Positions 35,363 to 43,748 of a stretch of 64,000 bases of DNA are shown one piece after another. The notes below the pieces were generated by a model. It searched no databases, was not told the origin of the DNA, and saw only the letters and a list, made by a program, of their open reading frames with translations. The translations under genes were made by a program, and so were the position numbers. The stretch comes from Natrinema sp. HArc-T2 (GTDB lineage: Archaea; Halobacteriota; Halobacteria; Halobacteriales; Natrialbaceae). The DNA lies in NCBI RefSeq assembly GCF_041821085.1, contig NZ_JBGUAZ010000002.1, positions 248,001-312,000 of the forward strand. Direction: 5' to 3'. Numbering within the stretch: the stretch's first letter is position 1; each line of letters begins with the position of its first letter.

Positions 35363-35974
35363 TCAGGCGTTTGCCAACTCGAAATCACCGAGGTAGGCGT
35401 TATTTCCCGAGACATCCCACGTGAACCGATCGTCGTAGGAGACGGTGGCAGTCGTCGACTTCCCGGTCTGTACCTCGTGGTCGTTCGTCAGCGGGTGTGG
35501 AGAGATCGTGCCAACCTCCTCGTTAAACCCGACTGCGCCATTCGCGTCCATTTCGAGGACGTCCTCGATCTCGACGGAGAAGTCCGTACCATCCCGTGAG
35601 AAGGTAATCGGAACGGTCGCCATCTCGGCAGATCTGACGTGCGTGTCAGCGACGGGCGCCCAGATCCCGCCTGCGCGACCGAAGTAGATGTCCTCGATGG
35701 CCTCGCGCTGGTCATCATCTGCCTCCTCGTCGACGAGGAGCACGACATCCCACTTCGTCTCCGGAGCAAACATGACGCCCTCATCGGTCGAGATGAGCAT
35801 GCCAACGTCCATTCCACTCAGGTCGACGTCGCCGTAGTTTCCCTCCTCGATGTGCCACGCCAGCGAGACAGTACAGATATCATCGTCCGGTGACTCCAGC
35901 CACACGCACTGGCATGCGACATCGCAGTTGCAGGCTTCGACGTAATCCCCCTTGATGGTCCATTCTTGTGTCAT
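35363..35974 (-). CDS. DUF1326 protein
   Basis: The 203-residue protein begins MTQEWTIKGDYVEACNCDVA and continues with CQCVWLES, so four cysteines cluster as C-x-C-x3-C-x-C near residue 15, a plausible metal or thiol site. The rest is beta-rich with ISTDEGVMFAPETKWDVVLL near residue 62. DUF1326 and DUF2182 genes occur side by side in many bacteria. The ATG at 35974 is chosen because it starts the conserved domain; the frame is open much further upstream through AT-rich DNA that looks non-coding. Confidence 0.88.
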   Translation of the reverse strand: MTQEWTIKGDYVEACNCDVACQCVWLESPDDDICTVSLAWHIEEGNYGDVDLSGMDVGMLISTDEGVMFAPETKWDVVLLVDEEADDDQREAIEDIYFGRAGGIWAPVADTHVRSAEMATVPITFSRDGTDFSVEIEDVLEMDANGAVGFNEEVGTISPHPLTNDHEVQTGKSTTATVSYDDRFTWDVSGNNAYLGDFELANA

Positions 35975-36184
35975 TGGCAGACAACCATGTAATACGACAT
36001 CATGTACCACGATAAAGCTATCAATGGTATCTATAACCGTCCAACAACCACTATACAGTATTCTAATAAAGGCATAAAATAAATTGTTGTGTGGTTTTCT
36101 GAAATCGCAGGAGCCGCCTGCCACGGCGTATTCGACGGTGAAACAGGCCACGTGGTCCGTGTGCGAACCCGCCGCTCGAGCGCC
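35975..36184. other. AT-rich spacer upstream of the DUF1326 operon
   Basis: About 36000-36100 is strikingly AT-rich for this chromosome, with runs such as AATAAAGGCATAAAATAAATTG. CTTTATCG on the minus strand near 36015 can serve as TATA box for the DUF1326-DUF2182 operon. The composition break suggests that the pair was acquired. Confidence 0.6.
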
Positions 36185-36457
36185 CTACACGCCCTCAACC
36201 GTCTCCCGGAACGCGCTGATCGACTCGAGCGCGTCCTCGAGGTTCGTCGCGACGGCACCGCCCTCGTCGTCCGCGATGTCGTTCAGGATGTGTTCGTGGC
36301 GTGCGAGCTGGCCGTGGTCTGGACCGCGGTCGGCATCGGCGTAGTCGTCGACCGTCGCTGCCTGATTCTGGAGTCGGTCCTGTGTCTCGTCGTCGGCTGC
36401 AGCGTCGGCTGCCTGTCGGATCGATTCGGCCGCGTTCTCGAGTTCGTCTCGACTCAT
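36185..36457 (-). CDS. Small acidic helical protein
   Basis: The 90-residue protein starts MSRDELENAAESIRQAADAA and is predicted to be a helical bundle rich in Asp, Glu and Ala, with HGQLARHEHILNDIADDEGG in the middle. ATG 36457 lies about 30 bases from TGTTTTGA, fitting a leaderless start. It resembles small haloarchaeal conserved proteins of unknown function and has no catalytic motif. Confidence 0.75.
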   Translation of the reverse strand: MSRDELENAAESIRQAADAAADDETQDRLQNQAATVDDYADADRGPDHGQLARHEHILNDIADDEGGAVATNLEDALESISAFRETVEGV

Positions 36458-36546
36458 ACAACTCGCTTCGTCCGCGGGTGTCAAAACAGTTTCAATAGCT
36501 GTCGGCTCGAGGGAACGCTGCCTGAAGTGAGATTAAGTCCTCGCGC

Positions 36547-37377
36547 TCAGAGCACCTGCTCGAGTTGCTCCTCGAGATCGAACTCGGCGACAGCCTCGGC
36601 CGTCATGTCGGCAACGGCGTCACGGAAGTTCGTCCGGTAGCTGCCCGGCCCCATATGATCCATCTCGGCCGCCCGCTGGCCGGCAAGTCCAAAGGCGAGC
36701 GTGCCGTGGACGGCAGCAGTATGGGCGTCCTCGAGGGCGCCACAGAAGGTCGCGACGGTCGCACCGAGCATACAGCCGGTGCCGACGACCTCGCCGAGCA
36801 TCTCGTGGCCGGCGGCGAGTCGGACGGCACCGTCGGCATCCGCGACGACGTCGTCGACGCCCGAGGCGACGACGAGCGCATCGGTCGACTCGGCGAGCGA
36901 ACTGGCCGTCCGCTCGATGTCTTCGTAGTCGCCGACGGACTCGACGCCCTTGACCTCAGCTTCGACACCCGTGAGGGCGGCGATTTCGCCGTAGTTGCCC
37001 TTGATAGCGGTGAACTCGATCTCGGAGAGGAGGCTTTCGGCGACCGCCTCGCGCGAGGGCGTCGACCCGACGCCGACCGGATCGAGGACGACCGGAATGT
37101 CGCGCTCGTTTGCCTTTCGCCCGGCTTCGTGCATCGCCTCGACGCGGCTCTCCGGTATCTGACCGGTGTTTATCAGGAGGGCGCTCGCGAGATTGGCCAT
37201 TTCGCCAGCGTCACCGGGCGAGTCGGCCATCACTGGTAGCCCACCCCAGTGGAGGCTCACGTTCGCGACGTCGTTGATCGTCACCGTGTTGGTCAGCGAC
37301 TGGACGAGCGGTTCGGTCTCGCGAACCGTCCGGATCGAATTCGCGAGGGCAGCGGCGTCGATATCGGTTACACTCAT
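36547..37377 (-). CDS. thiM: Hydroxyethylthiazole kinase
   Basis: The 276-residue kinase phosphorylates 4-methyl-5-(2-hydroxyethyl)thiazole in thiamine salvage. Family motifs include VQSLTNTVTINDVANVSLHW near residue 24, PVVLDPVGVGSTPSR near residue 94, AIKGNYGEIAALTG near residue 123 and the ATP-site GTGCMLGATVATFCGA near residue 204, where the cysteine-glycine pattern is that of ThiM. It overlaps thiE by four bases. Confidence 0.95.
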   Translation of the reverse strand: MSVTDIDAAALANSIRTVRETEPLVQSLTNTVTINDVANVSLHWGGLPVMADSPGDAGEMANLASALLINTGQIPESRVEAMHEAGRKANERDIPVVLDPVGVGSTPSREAVAESLLSEIEFTAIKGNYGEIAALTGVEAEVKGVESVGDYEDIERTASSLAESTDALVVASGVDDVVADADGAVRLAAGHEMLGEVVGTGCMLGATVATFCGALEDAHTAAVHGTLAFGLAGQRAAEMDHMGPGSYRTNFRDAVADMTAEAVAEFDLEEQLEQVL

Positions 37378-38039
37378 CGTCCGTGTTCTCCGGTAGCAAC
37401 TGACTTTGTCGTTTCGATGACATCGGCGAGCGCCTCGGTCGCGGCGCGGGGCCGTGAGGCTGCCGTAATCTCGCTGATGACGGCGACGCTGGACGCACCC
37501 GCCTCGACGACTTCCCCCGCGTTGTCGACCGTAATGCCGCCGATGCCGACGATCGGAATCGAGACCGCGTCGGTGATGGCAGCGATCCGCGCCGGGCCGA
37601 CGCCGTCGTTCTCGTCGTCGACATCCTTCGAGGAAGTGCCGTAGACGGCTCCGACGCCAAGGTAGTCCGCCCCATCGGCTGCCGCTTTGCGAGCGGCGGC
37701 GACTGTCGACGTCGAACAGCCGACGATCGCATCCGGCCCGAGCATGTCACGGGCAGTCGCGACCGGGAGATCCGACTGGCCGACGTGGACGCCGTCGGCG
37801 TCAATCGCCTGTGCGATATCGAGTCGGTCGTTGACGATCAGGTCGACGCCCGCCTCGGCCGTGAGTTCGCGCAGTTCGTGACCGAGTTCGTACCGGGAAC
37901 GGGCACTCGTCTCCTTTTCGCGCAACTGGACGGCGTCGATCCCACCGTCGATGGCCGCACGAACGATCTCCGGGGTCGTCCGATCACCCGACAACGACGC
38001 CTGCGTGACGAGGTACGTCCGCCAGTTCGATGGATTCAC
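37374..38039 (-). CDS. thiE: Thiamine phosphate synthase
   Basis: This 221-residue TIM-barrel enzyme couples HMP pyrophosphate and thiazole phosphate. Signatures are AVQLREKETSARSRYELGHE near residue 36, LIVNDRLDIAQAIDADGVHV near residue 65, VGCSTSTVAAARKAAADGAD near residue 102 and IVGIGGITVDNAGEVVEAGA near residue 163. The GTG start at 38039 is 26 bases from GCTTAGTAC on the minus strand, so it is probably leaderless. No TPP riboswitch is visible upstream. Confidence 0.95.
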   Translation of the reverse strand: MNPSNWRTYLVTQASLSGDRTTPEIVRAAIDGGIDAVQLREKETSARSRYELGHELRELTAEAGVDLIVNDRLDIAQAIDADGVHVGQSDLPVATARDMLGPDAIVGCSTSTVAAARKAAADGADYLGVGAVYGTSSKDVDDENDGVGPARIAAITDAVSIPIVGIGGITVDNAGEVVEAGASSVAVISEITAASRPRAATEALADVIETTKSVATGEHGR

Positions 38040-38164
38040 GGGAGATACCAGTCGGTAGTCGTACTAAGCGGCTTCGGTCGCTTCGGCACGCAGACTCTCG
38101 TTCGACCGGTTTGCCGGCGGAACGAACGGGCCACGTTCTTGTCACTCCCCCACATACTCCCGCC

Positions 38165-38854
38165 ATGGCATTCGATCCCGACCGCGTCACGACGATCACG
38201 TTCGACTCCTACAGCACGCTCGTCGACGTCGATGCGACCGCAGCCGCGCTCACAGAGCACGCCGACATCGACGACCCGACATCGGTCTCGCAGACGTGGC
38301 GGGAACGCTCGATGCAGTATACGCTCGTCGCGAACCACCTCGAGGAGTACGAGACGTTCTACGAGATCAACCGGGACGCGCTCGCGTACGCACTCGCAGC
38401 CCACGGACTCGACGTGCCCGCCGACGACCGCGAGGCGATCCTCGAAGTGTACCACGAACTCGAGGTCTTCGACGACGTTCGCGAGAGCATCGAACGGCTA
38501 CACGAGGCCGGCTACGACACCTATGTGCTCTCGAACGGCAACCCGGAGATGCTCGACTCGATGGTCGACCACGCCGGGATCGAGGACCTCGTCGTCGACA
38601 CGATCAGCGCCGACGAACTCGAGACGTTCAAACCCGATTCAGATCTCTACCGCCACGCCGCCGATCGCACGGGAACGCCGATCGACGAACTCGCCCACGT
38701 CTCGGCGCTGTGGTTCGACGTGCAGGGAGCGATCCACGCCGGCATGCAAGGCGTCTGGCTCGACCGGAAATCGACGCCGTGGGAGCCCTTCGGCCCGGAA
38801 CCAGATCTGATTACCGAGGGGATCGCAGAGTTGGCAGACCGGCTAGAGCGTTGA
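38165..38854 (+). CDS. HAD-superfamily hydrolase, haloacid dehalogenase type II
   Basis: The 229-residue protein starts MAFDPDRVTTITFDSYSTLV with the HAD nucleophile motif, where Asp14 is in FDSYSTLVD. Motif II is TYVLSNGNPEML near residue 120 and motif IV ALWFDVQGAIHAGMQGVWLD near residue 180, followed by a WEPFGPEPDLI end typical of type II haloacid dehalogenases. Asn in SNGN agrees with that group. The physiological substrate is unknown. Confidence 0.9.
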   Translation: MAFDPDRVTTITFDSYSTLVDVDATAAALTEHADIDDPTSVSQTWRERSMQYTLVANHLEEYETFYEINRDALAYALAAHGLDVPADDREAILEVYHELEVFDDVRESIERLHEAGYDTYVLSNGNPEMLDSMVDHAGIEDLVVDTISADELETFKPDSDLYRHAADRTGTPIDELAHVSALWFDVQGAIHAGMQGVWLDRKSTPWEPFGPEPDLITEGIAELADRLER

Positions 38855-38909
38855 ACAGTGCGTCGATCAATCGCAACTGGTGTGCGATCGGCAGTTCGAA
38901 TCGCGGCTA

Positions 38910-38989
38910 ATACTGCCGGACGAAACGGTTCATCCCTCGGTCGCACTCGAGACGCGATCGAGTATTCACTGACTGTTGTCCGGTAGTAT
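38910..38989. repeat. 80-bp element with inverted ends
   Basis: ATACTGCCGGAC (38910-38921) is an inverted repeat of GTCCGGTAGTAT (38978-38989) with 11 of 12 matches. The size is close to that of the 81-bp palindromes elsewhere in the window, but the arms and core differ. It lies in the 379-base gap between the HAD and AEC genes. Confidence 0.55.
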
Positions 38990-39096
38990 GAAAGGCACCG
39001 CTGGGCAATCGAAATCACTCGAGAATGACCGGTCTCCCGTCATAGCTTCATTTTGTCGCCAGAAGCACTTAAAAAGACGAGCGGTGAGAGACGACG

Positions 39097-39342
39097 ATGT
39101 CGGACGATCCCGCAATCGGAAGCCCCATAGCGGACGCAGGAAGTATCTGCCTCCGTAATGCAGAGAGCGATCGTCGCACGATCGAGGAACCCTTCGAACC
39201 GAACGCCCCAACCCGGACGACAAGCACGAACAGATGGCTGATCTGGTGGCCATCTTCGGATCCGCAGTCGGACCGATCATCGCCATCGCGGGCGTCGGCT
39301 ACGTACTCGCGACCGTCAAGGAGATCGATCCGGAGCCGCTGA
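39097..39342 (+). other. Possible leaderless upstream ORF overlapping the AEC gene start
   Basis: An ATG at 39097 lies 25 bases after TTAAAAA (39069-39075) and opens a frame of 81 codons (MSDDPAIGSPIADAGSICL) that overlaps the start of the AEC transporter out of frame. Its second half is only the transporter's other frame. It may be a short upstream ORF, or the transporter simply has a leader of about 135 bases. Confidence 0.2.
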
Positions 39343-40193
39343 ACACGGCCGTCGTCTACGTACTGGCACCCGCACTGGTCTTTCACAGCCTCGCCACCAC
39401 ACAACTCGAGGCGGCGACGCTGCTTCGCGTCACAGTCGGGATCGTCGCGTTCACCGCAGTGATGTGGGGGATCGCCGAGCTCGTCGGGCGCGCCGTCGGC
39501 GAGGAAGAGCCGGCGCTGAGCGCATTGGTACTGGTCGCGATCTTCTGTAACTCGGGGAACCTCGGCATTCCTGTCTCCGATTTCGCGTTCGGCGACCTCG
39601 GACGCGGGACGGCCGTCCTCTTTCTCTCGATCCAGTCGGTGTTGATGTACACCGTCGGCGTCTACCTCGCCTCCCGAAGCAGCGGGTCGGCCGGGTTCGC
39701 GGGCGTCCGCCGGGTGTTCTACATTCCGCTGGTCTACGCCGTCGGCGCGGCGCTGCTCGCGCGGACACTGGATCTGGTCCCACCCGAGGAGACGGCGGCG
39801 ATGGAGACGCTCCAACTCGTCGGCGACGCCGCGATCCCGCTCATGTTGCTCATTCTGGGAATCCAGCTCGCACGCACCGACACCGCCGCGGCGGTCTCGC
39901 GGGCCTGGCCCGCGACGGCGCTCAAGATGGGTGTTGCACCAATCGTCGGCCTCGGGATCGCGCTCGCGCTGGGCTTTCAGCAGCCGACCGTCGCGCGCGT
40001 GTTCGTCCTCGAGACTGCGATGCCCGCCGCGGTGACGCCGCTCATTCTCGTCATCGAGTTCGCCGGTAGCGCCCGCACCGAGGGGGTGCTCGTCTCCGAA
40101 TACGTCTCGACGTGTGTGTTCCTGACGACACTGCTTTCGATCCCGTCGCTGACACTCCTCATTGCGATCTTACAGTCCGGCGTCGTTATCTGA
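39234..40193 (+). CDS. AEC-family transporter (auxin-efflux-carrier-like)
   Basis: The 319-residue protein has about ten membrane spans in two groups. Visible features include AVVYVLAPALVFHSLATTQL near residue 43, NSGNLGIPVSDFAFGDLGRG near residue 104 and the C-terminal ETAMPAAVTPLILVIEFA near residue 260, which are typical of the AEC family that exports organic anions. Substrate unknown. The ATG at 39234 gives the expected hydrophobic N-terminus. Confidence 0.9.
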   Translation: MADLVAIFGSAVGPIIAIAGVGYVLATVKEIDPEPLNTAVVYVLAPALVFHSLATTQLEAATLLRVTVGIVAFTAVMWGIAELVGRAVGEEEPALSALVLVAIFCNSGNLGIPVSDFAFGDLGRGTAVLFLSIQSVLMYTVGVYLASRSSGSAGFAGVRRVFYIPLVYAVGAALLARTLDLVPPEETAAMETLQLVGDAAIPLMLLILGIQLARTDTAAAVSRAWPATALKMGVAPIVGLGIALALGFQQPTVARVFVLETAMPAAVTPLILVIEFAGSARTEGVLVSEYVSTCVFLTTLLSIPSLTLLIAILQSGVVI

Positions 40194-40207
40194 CCACGCC
40201 AGCCTTT

Positions 40208-40837
40208 TCAACCGAAGCAGGCCACGAGCTCGCCGTGCGTTCGCGGATCTGGTTTGAACGACAGTTCGTCGGCGACGCCGTTGTATTGTGCCCGAAGAAC
40301 GACGTGCTCGTCGACGTAGTAGACGGTGTGGACGTCCCACTGGTCACGCGGGCCGGTAGCTGACTGTTGGGTCCCCAGCCGGAGATCGTAGCGGATCGCC
40401 ACCAGGATCGCCGGCTTCGACGACGAGCCGAGCGTCCTCGTTCGGTAGTCCGTCCGTCGGAGTTCGAACGCTCGTGTCGTCGTACCGTACCGGGCGAGAA
40501 ATTCGTTCTGCCGATACGCACGCTCGAACTCGGTGACGTACGCGACCGGCTCGTCGTCGCTGGGAGACGAGCCGGTCGATCGGTCGCGAGTCGCGGCGGG
40601 GCCCATCGTCGATGGCGGTGCTGGATACGGTTTGGGCGCGAGTGCATCGTCGTTGGTCGGTGCAGTCGGCTCGGGACGTGTGACCGAACTGCACTCGTAC
40701 CAGTCGGCGGATACGGTTCCGGACTCGAGTGGCGGTGTGTCCGTGGCGTTCGATGCGTACTCGAAACCGCCCGTCGCAACCGCCACCGTCGCCGACACCG
40801 ACGTGAGGAGTGCACGTCGAGAGCGAGGGCGGTTCAT
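40208..40837 (-). CDS. Hypothetical exported protein
   Basis: The 209-residue protein begins MNRPRSRRALLTSVSATVAV, a Tat-like signal with twin arginines. A variable proline- and serine-rich stretch (residues about 55-95) leads to a beta-rich domain with ILVAIRYDLRLGTQ and VHTVYYVDEHVVLRAQYNGV. Such proteins are common and uncharacterised in haloarchaea. It converges on the AEC gene. Confidence 0.7.
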   Translation of the reverse strand: MNRPRSRRALLTSVSATVAVATGGFEYASNATDTPPLESGTVSADWYECSSVTRPEPTAPTNDDALAPKPYPAPPSTMGPAATRDRSTGSSPSDDEPVAYVTEFERAYRQNEFLARYGTTTRAFELRRTDYRTRTLGSSSKPAILVAIRYDLRLGTQQSATGPRDQWDVHTVYYVDEHVVLRAQYNGVADELSFKPDPRTHGELVACFG

Positions 40838-40921
40838 ACATCAATATTTCAGACTCACAATAAGTGTCTTCTGAAAGAGTGTTCAGCCGAGAGACTGATA
40901 CGACGATCGCCAGTCGGCGAG

Positions 40922-42553
40922 CTACTCGTCGCCTAGGAGCCGGTCGAGCATCTCTTCGGGGTCGAACCGCTCCAAGTCGTCGTAGCCCTGCCCGACGCCG
41001 AGGAACAGGATCGGCTTTCCGGTGACGTGTGCGATCGAAATCGCCGCCCCGCCGTTGGAGTCGGCGTCCGCTTTCGTCAGGATTGCGCCGTCGATCTCGG
41101 CTGCATCGTTGAACTCGCGGGCGCGGTTGACCGCGTCCTGTCCGGCGACAGCCTCGTCGACGAACAGCGTCATGTCCGGCCCGACGACGCGGTCGATCTT
41201 CTCGAGTTGGTCCATCAGCCCCTCGTCGGTGTGGAGTCGACCCGCCGTATCACCGAGGACGATGTCGATGTCGTTGGCCTCGGCGTACTCGACGGCGTCG
41301 TACAGCACCGCGGCGGGATCGCCGCCCTGTTCGTGACTGATACACTTCGTATCCAGCGCGTCGGCGTGTTCCTGAATCTGCTCGTTGGCCCCGGCACGGT
41401 AAGTGTCGCCGTTGGCCATCACCGTCGAGTAGCCGCGTTCCTCGAAGTAGCGGCTCAGCTTGGCGATCGTCGTCGTCTTGCCGACGCCGTTGACGCCGGT
41501 GAAGACGAGGGTGACCGGCTTGTCCTCGATGGCGATCCGTTCGTTGAAATCGAACTGACCGACGCTGATCACGTCGTAGATCGCATCGTGCAAGGCCTCC
41601 TCGACGACCTCGCCAGTCGAGGTCGTAAACGTCCGCGTCTCGCCGATCAGTTCGTCGCGGATGTTGTCAAGGATCTCCTCGGCGACGCCCATCTCCACGT
41701 CGCTCGAGAGCAACGCCATCTCGAGTTCGTGCAAGGGCCCCTCGAGGTCCTCCTCTTCGATGACGAACTTCCCTTTGACGAGGGATTTGGCCTTCGCACC
41801 GAAGCCGGTTCTGCGACCGGTCGCGGCGTCAGCGTCGGGTTCTTCCTCGTCGGTGTCCGCGTCGACGGTCGACTTCTCGTCGACCTGCTGGTCGCGGTCG
41901 TCGACCGCCTCGGTCGGTTCGGCGGACGACGGTGTGTCGGGTTGGTCCTCGTCGGGAGCCACCGCGTCAGCGTCCGTATCCGATTCCACGTCGTCAGCGT
42001 CGGCATCGGCATCTGTGTCGTCGCTGGAGCCACCGAAGAGGGAACGGGCCTTGGCACCGATGCCGAGCCCGCCACCGCTGTCTTCCTCGGCGGCTTCGTC
42101 TTCCAGTTCCTCGGCGGCTTCGTCTTCCAGTTCCTCGGCGACTTCGCCTTCCGGTTCATCGGCGACTGCCGCTGTCTCTGCCGGTTCGTCACCAGCAGTC
42201 TCCGAGACCGAATCAGCGTCGTCGGCCTCGAGACGATCGCGGTCGGAATCGGTTGTCGGCTCCTGGCCGGCAGATCCAGCCGCGCCACCAGCTGCGGGCT
42301 CGGTCGTCGCTGGCTCTGACGCCGGCTCTGGCTCTGTCTCGGTCGTAACCGCTGCCGGGTCGGCTGTCTCGTCGGCCCCCGATTCAGGGGTAGTATCGGT
42401 GGCTTCCGCAGCGTCGGACTCCGTCTCCGACTCGACGTCCTCGAGTGCTTCCTCCTCGAGATCCGCTTCGTCGACGTCCTCGACGTTCTCTTCAGCGGCT
42501 TCTTCAGCGCTGTCGCGGAAGCTTCCGAGCTTCTCTTTCAGGTTATCGAACAT
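40922..42553 (-). CDS. ftsY: SRP receptor GTPase FtsY with long acidic N-terminus
   Basis: The protein has 543 residues. Its C-terminal NG domain has GVNGVGKTTTIAKLSRYF near residue 354, DTAGRLHTDEGLMDQLEKID near residue 434 and ILTKADADSNGGAAISIA near residue 495. It docks SRP-ribosome complexes at the membrane. The first 255 residues are an Asp/Glu/Ala-rich acidic region, longer than usual, and contain tandem AEELEDEA units. Genes for prefoldin alpha and L18Ae lie just upstream on the same strand, 24 bases away. Confidence 0.96.
   Translation of the reverse strand: MFDNLKEKLGSFRDSAEEAAEENVEDVDEADLEEEALEDVESETESDAAEATDTTPESGADETADPAAVTTETEPEPASEPATTEPAAGGAAGSAGQEPTTDSDRDRLEADDADSVSETAGDEPAETAAVADEPEGEVAEELEDEAAEELEDEAAEEDSGGGLGIGAKARSLFGGSSDDTDADADADDVESDTDADAVAPDEDQPDTPSSAEPTEAVDDRDQQVDEKSTVDADTDEEEPDADAATGRRTGFGAKAKSLVKGKFVIEEEDLEGPLHELEMALLSSDVEMGVAEEILDNIRDELIGETRTFTTSTGEVVEEALHDAIYDVISVGQFDFNERIAIEDKPVTLVFTGVNGVGKTTTIAKLSRYFEERGYSTVMANGDTYRAGANEQIQEHADALDTKCISHEQGGDPAAVLYDAVEYAEANDIDIVLGDTAGRLHTDEGLMDQLEKIDRVVGPDMTLFVDEAVAGQDAVNRAREFNDAAEIDGAILTKADADSNGGAAISIAHVTGKPILFLGVGQGYDDLERFDPEEMLDRLLGDE
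42087..42158 (-). repeat. 24-bp tandem repeat in the acidic region of ftsY
   Basis: Two exact 24-base units (42087-42110 and 42111-42134) and a third diverged unit (42135-42158) encode repeated EELEDEAA. The in-frame unit length suggests slippage growth of the linker. Confidence 0.75.
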
Positions 42554-42577
42554 AGGTATCGAGTGAAGGCCGCCGCG

Positions 42578-43027
42578 TTACTCGTCGGGGCCCTGGCCCT
42601 GTCCCATCTGCTGCATCTGCTGTTGCATCGCCTGCTGCTGGAGCTGCTGGGCCTGCTGTTCGAGCTCGCTGCTCTCGGTCTCGAGTTCGGCGATCTCCTC
42701 GTTGAGCTCGTCGATCTGCTCGTCGAGGCGTTCTTTCTTGTTCTCGAGGGCGTCGACGGCGTCGTCTTCCTCGAACTCCGCGGCGTAGTCAGCGCCGAGC
42801 TCGACGATCACTTCGTCGATGTTCTCGATCGTCGTGCGGAGGTAGGCGCCGCCGCCAAGCGGCATCTGGACGGTCGAGCCGGTCTCGAGCGTCTCGACCG
42901 CTTCGATAGCCTCGTCGACGTTGGTTTTCTCCTGCTGGATGGCCTCGACGTTCGTCTGAAGGCCTTCGATCTGTTCTTCGAGCTCCTGGAGTTGCTGGGA
43001 GAGCTGCTGGAGTTGCTGCTGGCTCAT
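42578..43027 (-). CDS. pfdA: Prefoldin subunit alpha
   Basis: The 149-residue chaperone subunit has an N-terminal coiled coil (QQLQELEEQIEGLQTNVEAI), the central beta-hairpin region MPLGGGAYLRTTIENIDEVI near residue 53 and a second coiled coil ending in a Gln/Met-rich tail. It assembles with prefoldin beta to hand unfolded proteins to the thermosome. It overlaps the L18Ae gene by four bases and precedes ftsY. Confidence 0.95.
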   Translation of the reverse strand: MSQQQLQQLSQQLQELEEQIEGLQTNVEAIQQEKTNVDEAIEAVETLETGSTVQMPLGGGAYLRTTIENIDEVIVELGADYAAEFEEDDAVDALENKKERLDEQIDELNEEIAELETESSELEQQAQQLQQQAMQQQMQQMGQGQGPDE

Positions 43028-43200
43028 TGTTCGGATACCTCGTCGAGTTTGATTTCGGTTCGCTTGAGTCCGTGCTGGCTCCCGAGCTGGGAGAGCGTGT
43101 GTTCGCGGGCGACGTTCTCGTTTTCGGCCTCGATGCTCGTCTCGAACGGCGCGTAGCCGTCGCGGCTCTTGAACCGTCCACTGACCGTAAATTGACTCAT
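43024..43200 (-). CDS. rpl18a: Large ribosomal subunit protein L18Ae (LX)
   Basis: This 58-residue ribosomal protein starts MSQFTVSGRFKSRDGYAPFE and ends GLKRTEIKLDEVSEQ, the archaeal LX pattern. ATG 43200 is the family start. It is coupled to pfdA by an ATGA overlap, and the pair is followed by ftsY, an arrangement conserved in haloarchaea. Confidence 0.95.
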   Translation of the reverse strand: MSQFTVSGRFKSRDGYAPFETSIEAENENVAREHTLSQLGSQHGLKRTEIKLDEVSEQ

Positions 43201-43352
43201 GGCTATCCCTCCGGCAGGCAGTCGGAAGAATCTTCCCTTCCGGTTCTGCCGTTCGGAACCGACACAAGGGGATGCCGATCCTGACGGCGACCGGAGACAT
43301 ACCCACCGATGGAGGGTCAACGATTTTACCGCGTCGGGCCAAATCCGCGGGC

Positions 43353-43664
43353 ATGAGCGAACTCGAGCCCAGCGAGTTGCTGCCCAGTGAGCGAATGCAA
43401 ACCCAGGTTCTCGAGGGCGAGGTCACCCAGATCCACCGCGGCACCCAGTACGCCGAGGAAGGCGATACGTTCACGATCGACGGGACGACCTTCGAGGTGA
43501 CCGACATCCGCGAGCGCACGCTCGGCGATCTGACCGACGCGGACGCACGGGCCGAAGGGATGGACGACCTCGCGGCCTACGAGCGCTTGCTCGAGCGTGC
43601 CCACGAGAACTTCGAGTGGGACGACGACAGTGAGGTCGTGTTACACCGCTTCGAGCGCCGGTGA
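43353..43664 (+). CDS. ASCH-domain protein
   Basis: The 103-residue protein starts MSELEPSELLPSERMQTQVL and shows the small beta-barrel ASCH pattern, with GDTFTIDGTTFEVTDIRERT in the middle and the DADARAEGMDDLAAYERLLE helix after it. ASCH domains are thought to bind RNA or modified nucleic acid bases. ATG 43353 is 27 bases from GATTTTAC, so it is likely leaderless. It lies inside the ribosomal/SRP gene cluster on the opposite strand, which fits an RNA-related role. Confidence 0.8.
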   Translation: MSELEPSELLPSERMQTQVLEGEVTQIHRGTQYAEEGDTFTIDGTTFEVTDIRERTLGDLTDADARAEGMDDLAAYERLLERAHENFEWDDDSEVVLHRFERR

Positions 43665-43748
43665 GAACACGACCTGCCGAGATCTCGCGTGGCGACATCT
43701 AGCCGGTCGTCTGATAGGGGGTCGTCGAAAAGTGAAATCGCAATCGAG

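Noticed and set aside
38040-38164. A TPP riboswitch in front of thiE
   Set aside because: The thiE start is probably leaderless and none of the conserved TPP-box sequences (CUGAGA, ACYUGA) is present.
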